Shown here: piece by piece, positions 49,627-63,390 of the stretch
Numbering within the stretch: position 1 is the first letter of the stretch
How the letters are laid out: every line of letters starts with the position of its first letter
Assembly (NCBI RefSeq): GCF_003352185.1
Contig: NZ_CP029608.1
Coordinates: 5,374,501-5,438,500, forward strand
DNA length: 64,000 bases
Direction: 5' to 3'
Origin: Pseudomonas kribbensis
GTDB taxonomy: Bacteria; Pseudomonadota; Gammaproteobacteria; Pseudomonadales; Pseudomonadaceae
The notes under the pieces: model-generated
Databases searched by the model: none
What the model was told of the DNA's origin: nothing
The model's input: the letters and a program-made list of their open reading frames with translations, nothing else
Position numbers and translations under genes: made by a program

Positions 49627-52065
49627 TTACGCCGGTTTGGCCTCGGCCAGTGTCTCCTGCGCCAGTTCCTTCTCGGCTTCTTTCAGGTCTTCTTCGCTGA
49701 TCATTTCGGCAATCACCCGCAGACGCTCCACCACGCGCGCGTTGACGCTGCCTTCCGGGAACTCGCCCTCCTCGTTCGGCTCACCGGCGGGCTCGCCCAC
49801 CAGCAGGCTCAGCGCTTCATCCGCCTGACGCACCGCGTAAACGTGGAACTGCCCGGCGCGCACCGCCGCCAGCACTTTCTCGTCGAGCATCAGCGTGGCG
49901 ACGTTGGCGTGCGGAATGATCGCGCCCTGCTCGCCGGTCAGCCCGCGCGCTTCACAGAGACGGAAGAAGCCTTCGATCTTCTCGTTGACCCCGCCCACCG
50001 CCTGCACTTCGCCAAACTGGTTGATCGAACCGGTGATCGCGAAGCACTGCTTGAGCGGGGTTTTCGACAAGGCCGAAATCAATGTGCAAGCCTCGCCCAG
50101 CGATGCGCTGTCGCCATCGACATAACCGTAGGATTGCTCCAGGGCGATGCTCGCGGAAATCGCCAACGGGAATTCCTGGGCGTAACGGCTGCCCAGATAA
50201 CCGGTGAGGATCATCACGCCCTTGGAGTGAATCGGCTGGCCAAGGTTGACCTCGCGCTCGATGTCGACGATGCCGCTGCCACCCGGGTACACCGTGGCGG
50301 AAATCCGCGCCGGCACACCGAATGCCGAGTCGCCGACTTCCAGCACCGTCAGACCGTTGCACTTGCCGACCGCCGCGCCGTCGGTGTCGATCAGGATGAT
50401 CCCCGCCAGCATGTCGTCGAGAATCCGCGCCGACACCCGGCCGGTACGGGTAGCCTTGGCTTTCAGGGCGCGCTCGATGTGGCCGGCGTCGGTCATTTCA
50501 TCGTTGGCCAGGTGACGGATGAAATCCGCCTCGCTGACCAGTTGGAACAGATCACCGATCCGCGCCGACAAACGCCCCTGGTGTTCGGCCAGACGTGCGC
50601 TGTAAGTCGCCAGACGCGCCACTGCGTCGGCGGTCAACGGCGCCATGCCTTCTTCCGACGTGCGGGTTTTCAGCAACTGGGCGAACTGTTCCAGGCTTTC
50701 GTCGACCATCGGGATGTCTTCGTCGAAATCCACCAGGACACGGAACATCTCCTGGAAGTCCGGATCGAGGTCCTGCAGCGTGTAGTACAACTGACGCGCG
50801 CCGATGATGATGACTTTGACATTCAGCGGAATGAACTGTGGGTTGAGGGTCACGGTCGCGAAACGGCCCATCTCGCCCAGTGGCGATTCCATTTTCAGCT
50901 TGCGCGATTGCAGGGCGCGTTTGAGCGCATCCCATACGAATGGCTCGCCGAGCATTTTTTCCGCTTCAAGGATCAGGAAACCACCGTTGGCGCGGTGCAG
51001 CGCCCCCGGGCGCAATTGGCGATACGTGGTGTAAAGCGCGCCCTGATCGGTGGTGTATTCGATGCGGCCGAACAGGTTTTCATAAGTCGGATGCGGCTCG
51101 AACACCACCGGCGCACCGCCGCTGGCCGGATGGCCGACCACCAGGCTCGGCGCGTATTGTTCTTCCAACAGCTTGCGCGCAACGGCGTCGGTCTTGCTGT
51201 CGTCTACCAGTTGCTCGACCACGGTTTTCAGCAGATAGACCTGCACCGCTTGCAGGTAACCGCAAACTGCGGCGTTTTCCGCGTACTTCTCCGACAGCGG
51301 TGCGAGCAAGGGCTGCAACGCCAAAGTGATGGTTTCTTCGTTGAGCTGACGCAACTGGTTGCTCGATTCGCGCTTCCACTGCGGCAGGCTGGCGAGTTCT
51401 TCGTTCAGGCGTTCCTCGAGGCCGGAAATATCCTCATGGAAACGTTCACGCTCGGACTCCGGCAACTGGGCGAATTCAGCCTCGTCCAGCGCCTTGCCTT
51501 CGAGCATCGGGGTGAAGGCGATGTTGCTGCTGTCGCGGTACAGGGCGACGTCTTTTTCCAGGGCCAGACGCTCGATGACGTCCAGTGCCTTGTCATAGCG
51601 CTGGTTGAAGGCGCGGTCGATGGCGCTCTTCTTTTGCTGGTAGGACGGGTGTTCGAACACCGCAGGAAAAGTCGACAGCAGATTGTCGATCAAGCCGTTG
51701 ATGTCGCCGATGAACGCCGCGGCGCTGCCCGATGGCAGCTCCAGTGCACGAGGTTCGCGAGGCTCGTCGAAATTGTTGACGTAGACCCAGTCCGCCGGGG
51801 TCTGCAGGCGTTTGCCTTCGGCCTTCAGGTAGCGTTTGACGAACGAGAAACGGCCGGTGCCGGGCTCGCCCATGACGAATACGTTGTAACCGGGGCGTGG
51901 CATGGCCACACCGAACTGCAAGGCTTCGACCGCACGTTCCTGGCCAAGCACACCGCGAAAGGGCTCCAGATCATTGGTGGTAGTGAAGCTGAACTGTTCA
52001 GCGGAAAACGGACGGGTCAGCGCTTCGGGCGCTAGACGCAAGCTGGCAGCAACAGGATCAGGCAT
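49627..52065 (-). CDS. Lon-family ATP-dependent protease (AAA_32 type)
   Basis: The 812-residue protein has an AAA_32-type N-terminal ATPase region and a C-terminal Lon protease domain. The catalytic pair is S653 (VDGDSASLGEAC) and K696 (VGGVNEKIEGFF), 43 residues apart, the same spacing as S679 and K722 in E. coli Lon. The first P-loop reads GEPGTGRFS, with R in place of the Walker Lys. The helical insert (about 130-330) is large. It belongs to the LonH/YcbZ-like group, not to the LonA group with the N-terminal LAN domain. Substrates are unknown. Confidence 0.88.
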   Translation of the reverse strand: MPDPVAASLRLAPEALTRPFSAEQFSFTTTNDLEPFRGVLGQERAVEALQFGVAMPRPGYNVFVMGEPGTGRFSFVKRYLKAEGKRLQTPADWVYVNNFDEPREPRALELPSGSAAAFIGDINGLIDNLLSTFPAVFEHPSYQQKKSAIDRAFNQRYDKALDVIERLALEKDVALYRDSSNIAFTPMLEGKALDEAEFAQLPESERERFHEDISGLEERLNEELASLPQWKRESSNQLRQLNEETITLALQPLLAPLSEKYAENAAVCGYLQAVQVYLLKTVVEQLVDDSKTDAVARKLLEEQYAPSLVVGHPASGGAPVVFEPHPTYENLFGRIEYTTDQGALYTTYRQLRPGALHRANGGFLILEAEKMLGEPFVWDALKRALQSRKLKMESPLGEMGRFATVTLNPQFIPLNVKVIIIGARQLYYTLQDLDPDFQEMFRVLVDFDEDIPMVDESLEQFAQLLKTRTSEEGMAPLTADAVARLATYSARLAEHQGRLSARIGDLFQLVSEADFIRHLANDEMTDAGHIERALKAKATRTGRVSARILDDMLAGIILIDTDGAAVGKCNGLTVLEVGDSAFGVPARISATVYPGGSGIVDIEREVNLGQPIHSKGVMILTGYLGSRYAQEFPLAISASIALEQSYGYVDGDSASLGEACTLISALSKTPLKQCFAITGSINQFGEVQAVGGVNEKIEGFFRLCEARGLTGEQGAIIPHANVATLMLDEKVLAAVRAGQFHVYAVRQADEALSLLVGEPAGEPNEEGEFPEGSVNARVVERLRVIAEMISEEDLKEAEKELAQETLAEAKPA

Positions 52066-52387
52066 CGGGCTTCCTTAACAATCAGGCGGGGCAGATAGCG
52101 GCATTCTGGCGCTGCCCGTGCCCCACTGGCAAGGCGCGCCACACGACAAAGCATAGACAACCGGCCAGCCCCACGGCCGGCCCCGCAAAACCGGGCTGGA
52201 TCACGAATATGCTGCAAAAAATCACGGAACCACGGGAACCTGCCTAAACTCCAAACTGCGCGGCTGGAACTAATACCGGCCCACTGGCGCCAGAAGGTCT
52301 GTACGAAAACTCGCCAAGTGGCGTTTTGATGTAGAGAGCGGGGCCAGAACCCTGTCCATTGGTACGCACATAAAAGAGAACAAAGCT
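52066..52387. other. Gap of 322 bases without a gene
   Basis: This spacer separates the divergent Lon-like protease and DUF3015 genes. It holds a GGCCGG/CCGGCC hairpin near 52161-52180 and an AAAAC...GTTTT imperfect hairpin near 52306-52328. The remaining sequence should contain both promoters; I could not place -35/-10 boxes with confidence, and no small gene was seen. Confidence 0.6.
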
Positions 52388-52876
52388 ATGAAACGGATTC
52401 TTCTCGGTACTCTCTTCACCGCTGTATCCATCAACGCCATGGCTCAGGCGCCAGGCGGTCCGGATTGCGGCTGGGGCAACATGCTGTTCGAAGGTCAGCG
52501 TGGCACCCCGGCACACTTCCTGGCATCCACCACTAACGGCACCTCCGGCAACGCGACGTTCGGCATGACTTCCGGCACCAACGGTTGCTCCACCAACGCC
52601 TCGCTGACCTACGGCGGCAAATCCTGGTTTGCCATGAATGGCATGATGAACGAGCTGTCCGAAGACATGGCAAAAGGCAACGGCGAAGCGCTGACGACCT
52701 ATGCCGTGGTACTGGGCGTGGCGCCGGAAGACCGTGCGCACTTCGCCGCCGTCACTCACGAGCACTTCCAGCAGATCTTCAGCAAGGCTGACGTGACCGC
52801 CGAAGACGTGCATACCAACACCCTGGCCGTGCTGAAAGCAGACCCTCGTCTGGCCAAGTACGCGACTCAGGCTTAA
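52388..52876 (+). CDS. DUF3015 periplasmic protein
   Basis: The 162-residue protein has a signal peptide (MKRILLGTLFTAVSINAMAQ) and the DUF3015 pattern PDCGWGNMLFEGQRGTPAHFLASTTNGTSGNATFGMTSGTNGC. The two cysteines probably pair. It is a secreted protein of unknown role. It has its own terminator. Confidence 0.88.
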   Translation: MKRILLGTLFTAVSINAMAQAPGGPDCGWGNMLFEGQRGTPAHFLASTTNGTSGNATFGMTSGTNGCSTNASLTYGGKSWFAMNGMMNELSEDMAKGNGEALTTYAVVLGVAPEDRAHFAAVTHEHFQQIFSKADVTAEDVHTNTLAVLKADPRLAKYATQA

Positions 52877-52886
52877 GCTCGACCCC

Positions 52887-52910
52887 ACCCGCTTCTTTCG
52901 GGAAGCGGGT
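52887..52910 (+). terminator. DUF3015 gene terminator
   Basis: A 9-bp stem (52887-52895 with 52902-52910) is followed by TTTGTTTTTT, 10 bases after the stop. Confidence 0.9.
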
Positions 52911-52970
52911 TTTGTTTTTTCGGCCCGCCCTCCTTGGGTCTTTTGTTTCTTTCGACTTAAGTTGCCACCT

Positions 52971-54824
52971 ATGCTCAAACGCCTTGCCTGGCTGGCGCTG
53001 TGTGTCTGCGCCCCGCTGTCCGCCGCGCCCCACATCGACCCTCAACGTTTGCAGCAACTGGCCAACGACCGCTTCTGGATTTCCCTCGGCCATTACGAAA
53101 CCGCCAAGCTCGGCGGCTGGCGCAGCTACGTCAGCGACAAAAAGTTCTTCATCGCCGCCGACGGCAACGAACACCCCGACCATGAACTGGCCGCCACGGT
53201 CCAGGCGCTGTACGCCCCGGCCAGTCTCGGTGAGCAACACGCCCAGTGCGTCTACCCGGCCCGCACGCGCTGGCTGAAAGATCAGCTCAACCTGACCGAC
53301 CTGCCGACGCCGGACTGCGCCGAATTCAAGAAATGGTTCAAGGACGTCTCGCCCCACAGCGCGGTGATGATTTTCCCGGCGGCCTACCTCAACAGCCCGT
53401 CGTCGATGTTCGGCCACACCCTGCTGCGCATCGATCAGGCCGATGTGCAGAGCGACAAGACCTCGCTGCTCAGCTACGCGATCAACTTCGGCGCCTACAT
53501 CGAAGGCTCGGACAACAGCATCCTGTATGCCTGGAAAGGCCTGATGGGCGGTTATCCGGGTCTGTTCGCGCTGGTGCCATATCAGGAAAAACTCTCGGAA
53601 TACCGCAGCCTGGAAAACCGCGACCTGTGGGAATACCGGCTCAACCTGACACAAGCCGAAACCGCACGCATGGTCGAGCATGTGTGGGAGCTGAAGCAGA
53701 TTCAGTTCGACTATTTCTTCTTCGACGAAAACTGCTCCTATCGCCTGCTCGAACTGTTGCAGGTGGCGCGCCCGAGCCTGCGCCTGACCGAGCAATTCCC
53801 GCTGACCGCGATCCCCACCGACACCGTCAAAGCGGTGAAAGAAGCCGGGCTGGTCGAGCACATCGAATACCGCCCGTCCCGCGAGCGTGAATTGCTCAGC
53901 CGCGCAGAGCCACTGACCGGCGAAGAACAGGACTGGGTGCTGAAAGTCAGCGCCGACCAGCAGCAATTGCAGGACCCGGCCTTCAAGGCCCTGCCCCGTG
54001 ACCGGCAAGCACTGATCGTCGACGCGGCGTATCGGCTGGAGCGCTACCGTGCCAACGGCCAGGAACGTGATCCGCAACGGGCACAGCGCAGTTTTGAACT
54101 GCTGCGGGCGATCAACAAGAACCCGGCGCCGGAGCTGCAAATCCCGCAGCCAGGCCTGCCCGAAGATGGCCATGAATCACGCACCTGGCAGGCTGGCCTC
54201 GGCACTCGCGGCGACCGCGCGTTTGGCGAGTACGGCTTGCGCATGGCCTATCACGACCTCAACGACAACGCCGAGAGTTTCCCCCTCGGCGCGCAGATCG
54301 AAATCCTGCAGATGAAGCTGCGCCAGTACGAAGGCAATCACTGGCAGTTCCAGCAACTGGATCTGGCGACCATCCGCTCATTGACGCCGCGCAATGCGCT
54401 ACTGCAGCCGCTGTCGTGGCAAGTCACCGGAGGTCTGGAGCGAGTGCCGGGCAAGCATGACGACGAAACCCTGGTCAGCCATGTCAACGGTGGCGGTGGC
54501 GGAACCTGGGCGCTGGGTGATGATGTACTGGGGTTTGCGCTCGGCACCGTGCGTGTTGAACACAACAATGATTTCGCCGGGTTCGTTTCCCCCGCAGGCG
54601 GTTTCAATACCGGTGTGCTGTGGAAAAATCCGTTGGGCAATCTCAGTGTGGAGGCCAAGGGCGATTACTTCTTCAACGGCGAAGTGCGCCGCAGCCTGAG
54701 TCTGAATCAACAGTGGGAGTTGTCTCGCAACCTGGGCCTGCGCCTGAGCGCGCAGCGTGAATTCAGCCATCTGGCCACGCCCGAGACCGAAGTGATGCTG
54801 GAAGTGAAGTGGTATCACTACTGA
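52971..54824 (+). CDS. DUF4105 (Lnb N-terminal-like) envelope protein
   Basis: The 617-residue protein has a signal peptide (MLKRLAWLALCVCAPLSAA). Its DUF4105 domain (about 120-300) has the FPAAYLNSPSSMFGHTLLRID signature and the DENCSYRLLELL motif, a His/Cys arrangement that could be catalytic. The C-terminal ~230 residues alternate polar and aromatic residues and end in a strand with aromatic terminus (VMLEVKWYHY), suggesting an outer-membrane barrel. Function unknown. Its own ribosome site is weak. Confidence 0.85.
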   Translation: MLKRLAWLALCVCAPLSAAPHIDPQRLQQLANDRFWISLGHYETAKLGGWRSYVSDKKFFIAADGNEHPDHELAATVQALYAPASLGEQHAQCVYPARTRWLKDQLNLTDLPTPDCAEFKKWFKDVSPHSAVMIFPAAYLNSPSSMFGHTLLRIDQADVQSDKTSLLSYAINFGAYIEGSDNSILYAWKGLMGGYPGLFALVPYQEKLSEYRSLENRDLWEYRLNLTQAETARMVEHVWELKQIQFDYFFFDENCSYRLLELLQVARPSLRLTEQFPLTAIPTDTVKAVKEAGLVEHIEYRPSRERELLSRAEPLTGEEQDWVLKVSADQQQLQDPAFKALPRDRQALIVDAAYRLERYRANGQERDPQRAQRSFELLRAINKNPAPELQIPQPGLPEDGHESRTWQAGLGTRGDRAFGEYGLRMAYHDLNDNAESFPLGAQIEILQMKLRQYEGNHWQFQQLDLATIRSLTPRNALLQPLSWQVTGGLERVPGKHDDETLVSHVNGGGGGTWALGDDVLGFALGTVRVEHNNDFAGFVSPAGGFNTGVLWKNPLGNLSVEAKGDYFFNGEVRRSLSLNQQWELSRNLGLRLSAQREFSHLATPETEVMLEVKWYHY

Positions 54825-54908
54825 GGTTTTGATCTTCCTTTCACACCCCGTCGACGAATCCGCTTCTAGACTTTCCCTGTCAGCCGGAGAACGGCGCGGG
54901 AGAGTCAG

Positions 54909-55265
54909 ATGTGGCGGTGTGCGGGTTTTGTGGGTGTATTGCTGTTGCTGGGTGGCTGTCAAAGCACCCACGAAGATCTGATCGCCAAGGGTTATCCACC
55001 GGCGTTCGCCGACGGTTTCGATGACGGTTGCATCAGCGGTAGGCAGGCGGCCGGTTCGATCAGCGGCGAGTTTCGCAAGAACGTGCCGCGCTATCTCAAG
55101 GATCCGCAATACGCCGAGGGCTGGAGCGACGGTTTCCGCCAGTGTCAGGCGATGCTGGAAAACAAGGATCGCGAGGAGTATCGCAACGAACACTGGGATG
55201 AGCGCGAGCGGGCCTGGCAGCAACAGAAGGATCAGGGCGCCGCGCGGGCTTATCGTTCGCAGTAA
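54909..55265 (+). CDS. Small lipoprotein
   Basis: The 118-residue protein has lipobox LLGGC (cysteine at residue 17) and a hydrophilic body with repeated YxxGFxDG-type motifs (FADGFDDGC, YAEGWSDGF). It ends in a charged helix (DREEYRNEHWDERERAWQQQ). It follows the DUF4105 gene by 84 bases on the same strand. No known domain was recognised. Confidence 0.75.
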   Translation: MWRCAGFVGVLLLLGGCQSTHEDLIAKGYPPAFADGFDDGCISGRQAAGSISGEFRKNVPRYLKDPQYAEGWSDGFRQCQAMLENKDREEYRNEHWDERERAWQQQKDQGAARAYRSQ

Positions 55266-55335
55266 GTCGTTTTCAGACATCCGACGAAACCCTTAGCCTG
55301 CGACCATGGCCCAACGGTTGTCACAGGAGGTCACC

Positions 55336-57257
<1,922 letters not shown>

Positions 57258-57312
57258 TTATGAAAACAAATAGTACACACGCTATAAATCATGGCGGATT
57301 GCAGGCAAAAAA

Positions 57313-57336
57313 AAGCGGAGCCCGAAGGCTCCGCTT
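57313..57336. terminator. ettA terminator
   Basis: A 10-bp stem (57313-57322 with 57327-57336) with CGAA loop is flanked by eight As or Ts. It lies 21 bases after the ettA stop on the minus strand. Confidence 0.9.
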
Positions 57337-57357
57337 TTTCATGCAACCAACCTGAAA

Positions 57358-59022
<1,665 letters not shown>

Positions 59023-59316
59023 GGAGAACCTTGGGTCAGTGACAGATGAATGATTGGAGCGCAGGCGATGCCCGGCCAGACCGATGCGCGTCGTTCACTT
59101 GACCACTTGATGGCCATCAATGCGTGCGCGCTGAAAAAGTCTGAGTCTAGGAGCTGGAACGCTCCCGCGTAACCGGCAAAGCTACCTGAATGACAGAAGG
59201 CAGTCCAGCCGAGCGGGGCTGGCACTTCGCCACAACTCAAGGCATGCTAGCCGCCCTTTGGGCGTCCGGCTTATAGTGCACGTCGCGCCAGTCCAGCCAA
59301 ACCGCAGGATTACAGC

Positions 59317-62300
59317 TTGTCCAATGTCACTCCGCCAGCCTCTGTGAGCAGCACCCAACCGGCGCCCGGCTCGTCCCTGCGCGGAACATTGAAAGGCGCG
59401 CTGGCGACGCTGGTGCTGATGCTGCTGGCATTGCTGTTCTGGCAACTGCTTGATCAGCTGCGCGAAACCCAAAAAAACCAGCGTCAGTACACCATCGATT
59501 ACACCGCCGATCTCGCCTCGCAAGTCAGCCTGAACATGTCGCTGAACGCGCAGATCGCGCTCAATCTGCTACCGATCGTCGAACAGCCGCAGTCTGCCGA
59601 CGAACAGCAGGCGCTGCTGCGCAAGCTGCAGAAATCCTTGCCTGACCTGCAGAGCATGGCCTTGCTCAGCCCGTCGGGGAAAATCCTCAGCGACAGCGCC
59701 ACCGATAGCAAGGACGCCGACTACCTCAGCGATCTGGTGCGCCGCAGCCACGCCCAGGCACATTATTTCAGCAACGCCGATGACGGCTCGGTGGTGCATC
59801 TGTTATTGCATCAGGCCAGCGGCAGCACGCGCGGCTACTGGGCCCTGCGCCTGACCCCGACCTTCTTTGCCTCGCTGACCAAACAGGGCGAGACCGGCAT
59901 CCGCCCGCTGTGGCTGGTGGAAAACCGCATCAATCACCAGATCATCAGCCGTGACGAAGGCCTGCCTTCCACCAAGGCCAGCACCCTGACACCCGAAGAT
60001 CTGGCCAACAGCGTGCTGACCGTGCCGCTGAGCAGCAGCGACTGGCAACTGCGCGGGCTGTTCGACCGGCAACATGTGCTCGAAGAGCTGCTGCCGGCGT
60101 TCATCGGCAAATGCCTGCTGGGTCTGGCGCTGTCCCTGCTGCCGTTCATTGCCTTGCTGAACATGCGCCGCCGTCAGCGTCAGGTGCATGAAGGGCGCCG
60201 TCGTTATCAGGATATTTTCGAAGGCACCGGCGTGGCGCTGTGCGTGCTGGATCTTTCGGGACTGAAACAGGTTTTCGAAAAAAACCAGATCCAGACCGGC
60301 GACCAGCTCAAGGCCTGGCTCGATCAACCGCAACAGCGTCAGCAATTGCTGCAGGAACTGCGAGTCACCGAGGTCAATCAGGTGGCGCTGCAACTGCTCA
60401 ACGTCAACTCCTGCGACCACGCCTGGCAACTGCTGATCGACGGTCACCCGCACAGCCAGTGCGCGATCGGCAATCAAGTGCTCGATGCCGTACTCCAGCA
60501 ACAAAAGCAGCTGGAACTGGAAATCAAACTGCCGGACATCAACGGCCGCGACCAGCACCTGTGGCTGGTGCTGCGCCTGCCTCATGAGCAACACGACTAC
60601 AAAGCCGTGATCCTGAGCATCAACGACATCACCAGCCGCAAGCTGATCGAACTGTCGCTGCTGGAGCGCGAGGGCTTCTGGTCGGACGTGGTGCGCACCG
60701 TGCCGGATCACCTGTACGTGCAGGATGTGATCAGCCAGCGGATGATTTTCAGCAACCACCACCTGGGCCAGACCCTCGGTTACAACCGCAGCGAACTGCA
60801 CCAGATGGGCGAGTACTTCTGGGAAATCCTCCTGCACCCGGAAGACGCCGACTATTACCACCGCTCGCGGCAAATGCAGCGTCACGCCGGTTACAGCCAG
60901 TTGCTGCAATGCCAGTTGCGTTTCCGCCATCGCGACGGCAAGTGGCGGCGTTTCGATATCCGCGAACAGGCGCTGGCCCGGGACAAGCACGATCAGGTCA
61001 CGCGGATCATCGGCGTGGCCAAGGACATCACCGAGCAGATCGAGGCCAGCGAATCCCTGCGCGACAGCGAGCAGCGCTACCGGATGCTCGCCGAAAGCAT
61101 CAGTGACGTGATCTTCTCCACTGACAGCAAGCTGTCGCTCAACTACGTCAGCCCGTCGGTGCAAGCGGTGCTGGGCTACGACGCCGAGTGGATTTTCCAG
61201 AACGGCTGGCAGTCGACCATCGCCAACCCGCAGCAACTGAACGGCATCTATCACCTGATGGACAGGGTCAGCAAAGCCCTGGACAAACCCGAGCAACTGG
61301 CCATCCTGCGCAGTCAGGTGCAGACCCAGATGTTCCTGTTCGACTGCCTGCGCGCCGATGGCCGCAAGATCCCGATCGAACTGCGCCTGGTGCTGGTGTG
61401 GGACGAACACGGCGCCTTCGAAGGCGTGCTCGGGGTCGGTCGCGACATCAGCCAGCAACGCCGCGCCGAAAAAGACCTGCGCATGGCGGCCACGGTATTC
61501 GAGCATTCGACTTCGGCGATCCTGATCACCGACCCGGCCGGTTACATCGTTCAGGCCAACGAAGCGTTCAGTCGTGTCAGCGGTTACGCGGTGAGCGAAG
61601 TGCTCGATCAGTTGCCGAACATGCTCACCGTCGACGAACAACAGGACGCACACCTGCGTTACGTGCTCAAGCAATTGCATCAGCACAGCACCTGGGAAGG
61701 CGAAGTCTGGCTCAAGCGGCGCAATGGCGAGCATTACCCGGCGTGGGTCGGCATCACTGCGGTGCTCGATGACGAAGGCGACCTGGCGAGTTATGTGTGC
61801 TTCTTCAGCGACATCAGCGAGCGCAAGGCCAGCGAGCAGCGCATTCACCGCCTCGCCTACTACGACGCCCTGACTCACCTGCCGAACCGCACGCTGTTCC
61901 AGGATCGCCTGCACACCGCGCTGCAATCGGCCGACCGGCAGAAGTCGTGGGTGGTGCTGATGTTCCTCGACCTCGACCGTTTCAAACCGATCAACGACTC
62001 CCTCGGCCACGCCGCCGGCGACCGCATGCTCAAGGACATGGCCACCCGGCTGCTGGCCTGCGTCGACGATGACGACACCGTGGCGCGGATGGGCGGCGAC
62101 GAATTCACGTTACTCCTGCAGCACCGCTCCAGCCGCGAGATGGCGCTCAATCGTGCGATCCATGTGGCCGAGCAGATTCTTGGCAGCCTGGTGCGGCCGT
62201 TCGTGCTGGAGGGACGCGAGTTCTTCGTCACCGCCAGTATCGGCATCGCCCTGAGCCCGCAGGACGGCAACGAACTCAGTCAGCTGATGAAGAACGCCGA

Positions 62301-63165
62301 CACCGCGATGTACCACGCCAAGGAGCGCGGCAAGAACAACTTCCAGTTCTATCAGGCCGACATGAACGCCAGTGCGCTGGAACGTCTGGAGCTGGAAAGC
62401 GACCTGCGTCATGCCCTGGAGCAGAACGAATTCGTGCTGTATTACCAGCCGCAGTTCAGCGGCGACGGCAAACGCCTGACCGGCGCCGAAGCCTTGCTGC
62501 GCTGGCGTCATCCGCGACGCGGGCTGGTGCCGCCAGGGGATTTCATTCCGGTGCTCGAAGAACTCGGACTGGTGGTGGATGTCGGCGACTGGGTCATCAG
62601 CGAAGCCTGTCGTCAGCTCAAGACCTGGCACCAGAGCCGCGTGCGCGTGCCGAAAGTCTCGGTGAACATCTCCGCCCGGCAGTTCTCCGACGGCCAGCTC
62701 GGCACGCGAATCGCCACCATCCTCAAGGAAACCGGCCTGCCGCCGGCGTGCCTGGAGCTGGAGCTGACCGAAAGTATCCTGATGCGCGAAGTCAGCGAGG
62801 CGATGCAGATCCTCGCCGGCCTGAAGAACCTCGGCCTGAGCATCGCGGTCGACGACTTCGGCACCGGTTACTCATCGCTGAACTACCTCAAGCAATTCCC
62901 GATCGACGTGCTGAAGATCGACCGCACCTTCGTCGACGGCCTGCCGTCCGGCGAGCAGGACGCGCAGATTGCCCGGGCGATCATCGCCATGGCCCACAGC
63001 CTCAATCTGGCGGTAATCGCCGAGGGTGTGGAAACCCATGAACAGCTGGACTTCCTGCGCGAGCACGGTTGCGACGAGGTTCAGGGTTATCTGTTCGGGC
63101 GACCGATGCCGGCCACCCGCTTCGAAGCGCAGTTCAGCAATGACGCGCTGTTCATGTTCGACTGA
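59317..63165 (+). CDS. morA: Motility regulator MorA (PAS-GGDEF-EAL)
   Basis: The 1282-residue protein starts at TTG 59317 (AGGA upstream); GTG 59344 is an alternative. A membrane helix (about 26-48) and another (about 262-283) enclose a ~215-residue periplasmic part. Four PAS-type sensor modules follow (about 300-820). The GGDEF domain has intact RMGGDEF near 924, and the EAL domain has intact GAEALLRW near 1056, ELTES and DDFGTGYSS. Both enzyme cores look active for making and breaking c-di-GMP. MorA controls flagellar timing and biofilm in P. putida, and morA-glyA adjacency fits. Confidence 0.92.
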   Translation: MSNVTPPASVSSTQPAPGSSLRGTLKGALATLVLMLLALLFWQLLDQLRETQKNQRQYTIDYTADLASQVSLNMSLNAQIALNLLPIVEQPQSADEQQALLRKLQKSLPDLQSMALLSPSGKILSDSATDSKDADYLSDLVRRSHAQAHYFSNADDGSVVHLLLHQASGSTRGYWALRLTPTFFASLTKQGETGIRPLWLVENRINHQIISRDEGLPSTKASTLTPEDLANSVLTVPLSSSDWQLRGLFDRQHVLEELLPAFIGKCLLGLALSLLPFIALLNMRRRQRQVHEGRRRYQDIFEGTGVALCVLDLSGLKQVFEKNQIQTGDQLKAWLDQPQQRQQLLQELRVTEVNQVALQLLNVNSCDHAWQLLIDGHPHSQCAIGNQVLDAVLQQQKQLELEIKLPDINGRDQHLWLVLRLPHEQHDYKAVILSINDITSRKLIELSLLEREGFWSDVVRTVPDHLYVQDVISQRMIFSNHHLGQTLGYNRSELHQMGEYFWEILLHPEDADYYHRSRQMQRHAGYSQLLQCQLRFRHRDGKWRRFDIREQALARDKHDQVTRIIGVAKDITEQIEASESLRDSEQRYRMLAESISDVIFSTDSKLSLNYVSPSVQAVLGYDAEWIFQNGWQSTIANPQQLNGIYHLMDRVSKALDKPEQLAILRSQVQTQMFLFDCLRADGRKIPIELRLVLVWDEHGAFEGVLGVGRDISQQRRAEKDLRMAATVFEHSTSAILITDPAGYIVQANEAFSRVSGYAVSEVLDQLPNMLTVDEQQDAHLRYVLKQLHQHSTWEGEVWLKRRNGEHYPAWVGITAVLDDEGDLASYVCFFSDISERKASEQRIHRLAYYDALTHLPNRTLFQDRLHTALQSADRQKSWVVLMFLDLDRFKPINDSLGHAAGDRMLKDMATRLLACVDDDDTVARMGGDEFTLLLQHRSSREMALNRAIHVAEQILGSLVRPFVLEGREFFVTASIGIALSPQDGNELSQLMKNADTAMYHAKERGKNNFQFYQADMNASALERLELESDLRHALEQNEFVLYYQPQFSGDGKRLTGAEALLRWRHPRRGLVPPGDFIPVLEELGLVVDVGDWVISEACRQLKTWHQSRVRVPKVSVNISARQFSDGQLGTRIATILKETGLPPACLELELTESILMREVSEAMQILAGLKNLGLSIAVDDFGTGYSSLNYLKQFPIDVLKIDRTFVDGLPSGEQDAQIARAIIAMAHSLNLAVIAEGVETHEQLDFLREHGCDEVQGYLFGRPMPATRFEAQFSNDALFMFD

Positions 63166-63390
63166 AGATCTGCGGGGCGGTCTTCGCGAGCAGGGATTGA
63201 TATCGATCACGGAATCCTGCCGCCAACCCGGCTATTGTGCGAACCGGCTGGCCAGGAAAAGGCCGGCACGGACGCCACATATCTGGTCATGAACGCCACT
63301 TGTCTGCGACATGATGTCGTTTCATATGCCATCCAAAACCCGTTGGGTTAGAATGCCCCCCTTTTCTGCCCCCGATCCTTGAGGACCGCC

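Noticed and set aside
49843..52035. 730-codon frame antisense to the Lon-like protease
   Set aside because: It mirrors a well supported gene and has no ribosome site or recognisable domain.
59803..62010. 735-codon frame antisense to morA
   Set aside because: It is a codon-bias shadow; PAS, GGDEF and EAL motifs on the + strand are intact.
63166..63390. Glycine riboswitch before glyA
   Set aside because: No conserved riboswitch core or tandem aptamer pattern was visible.
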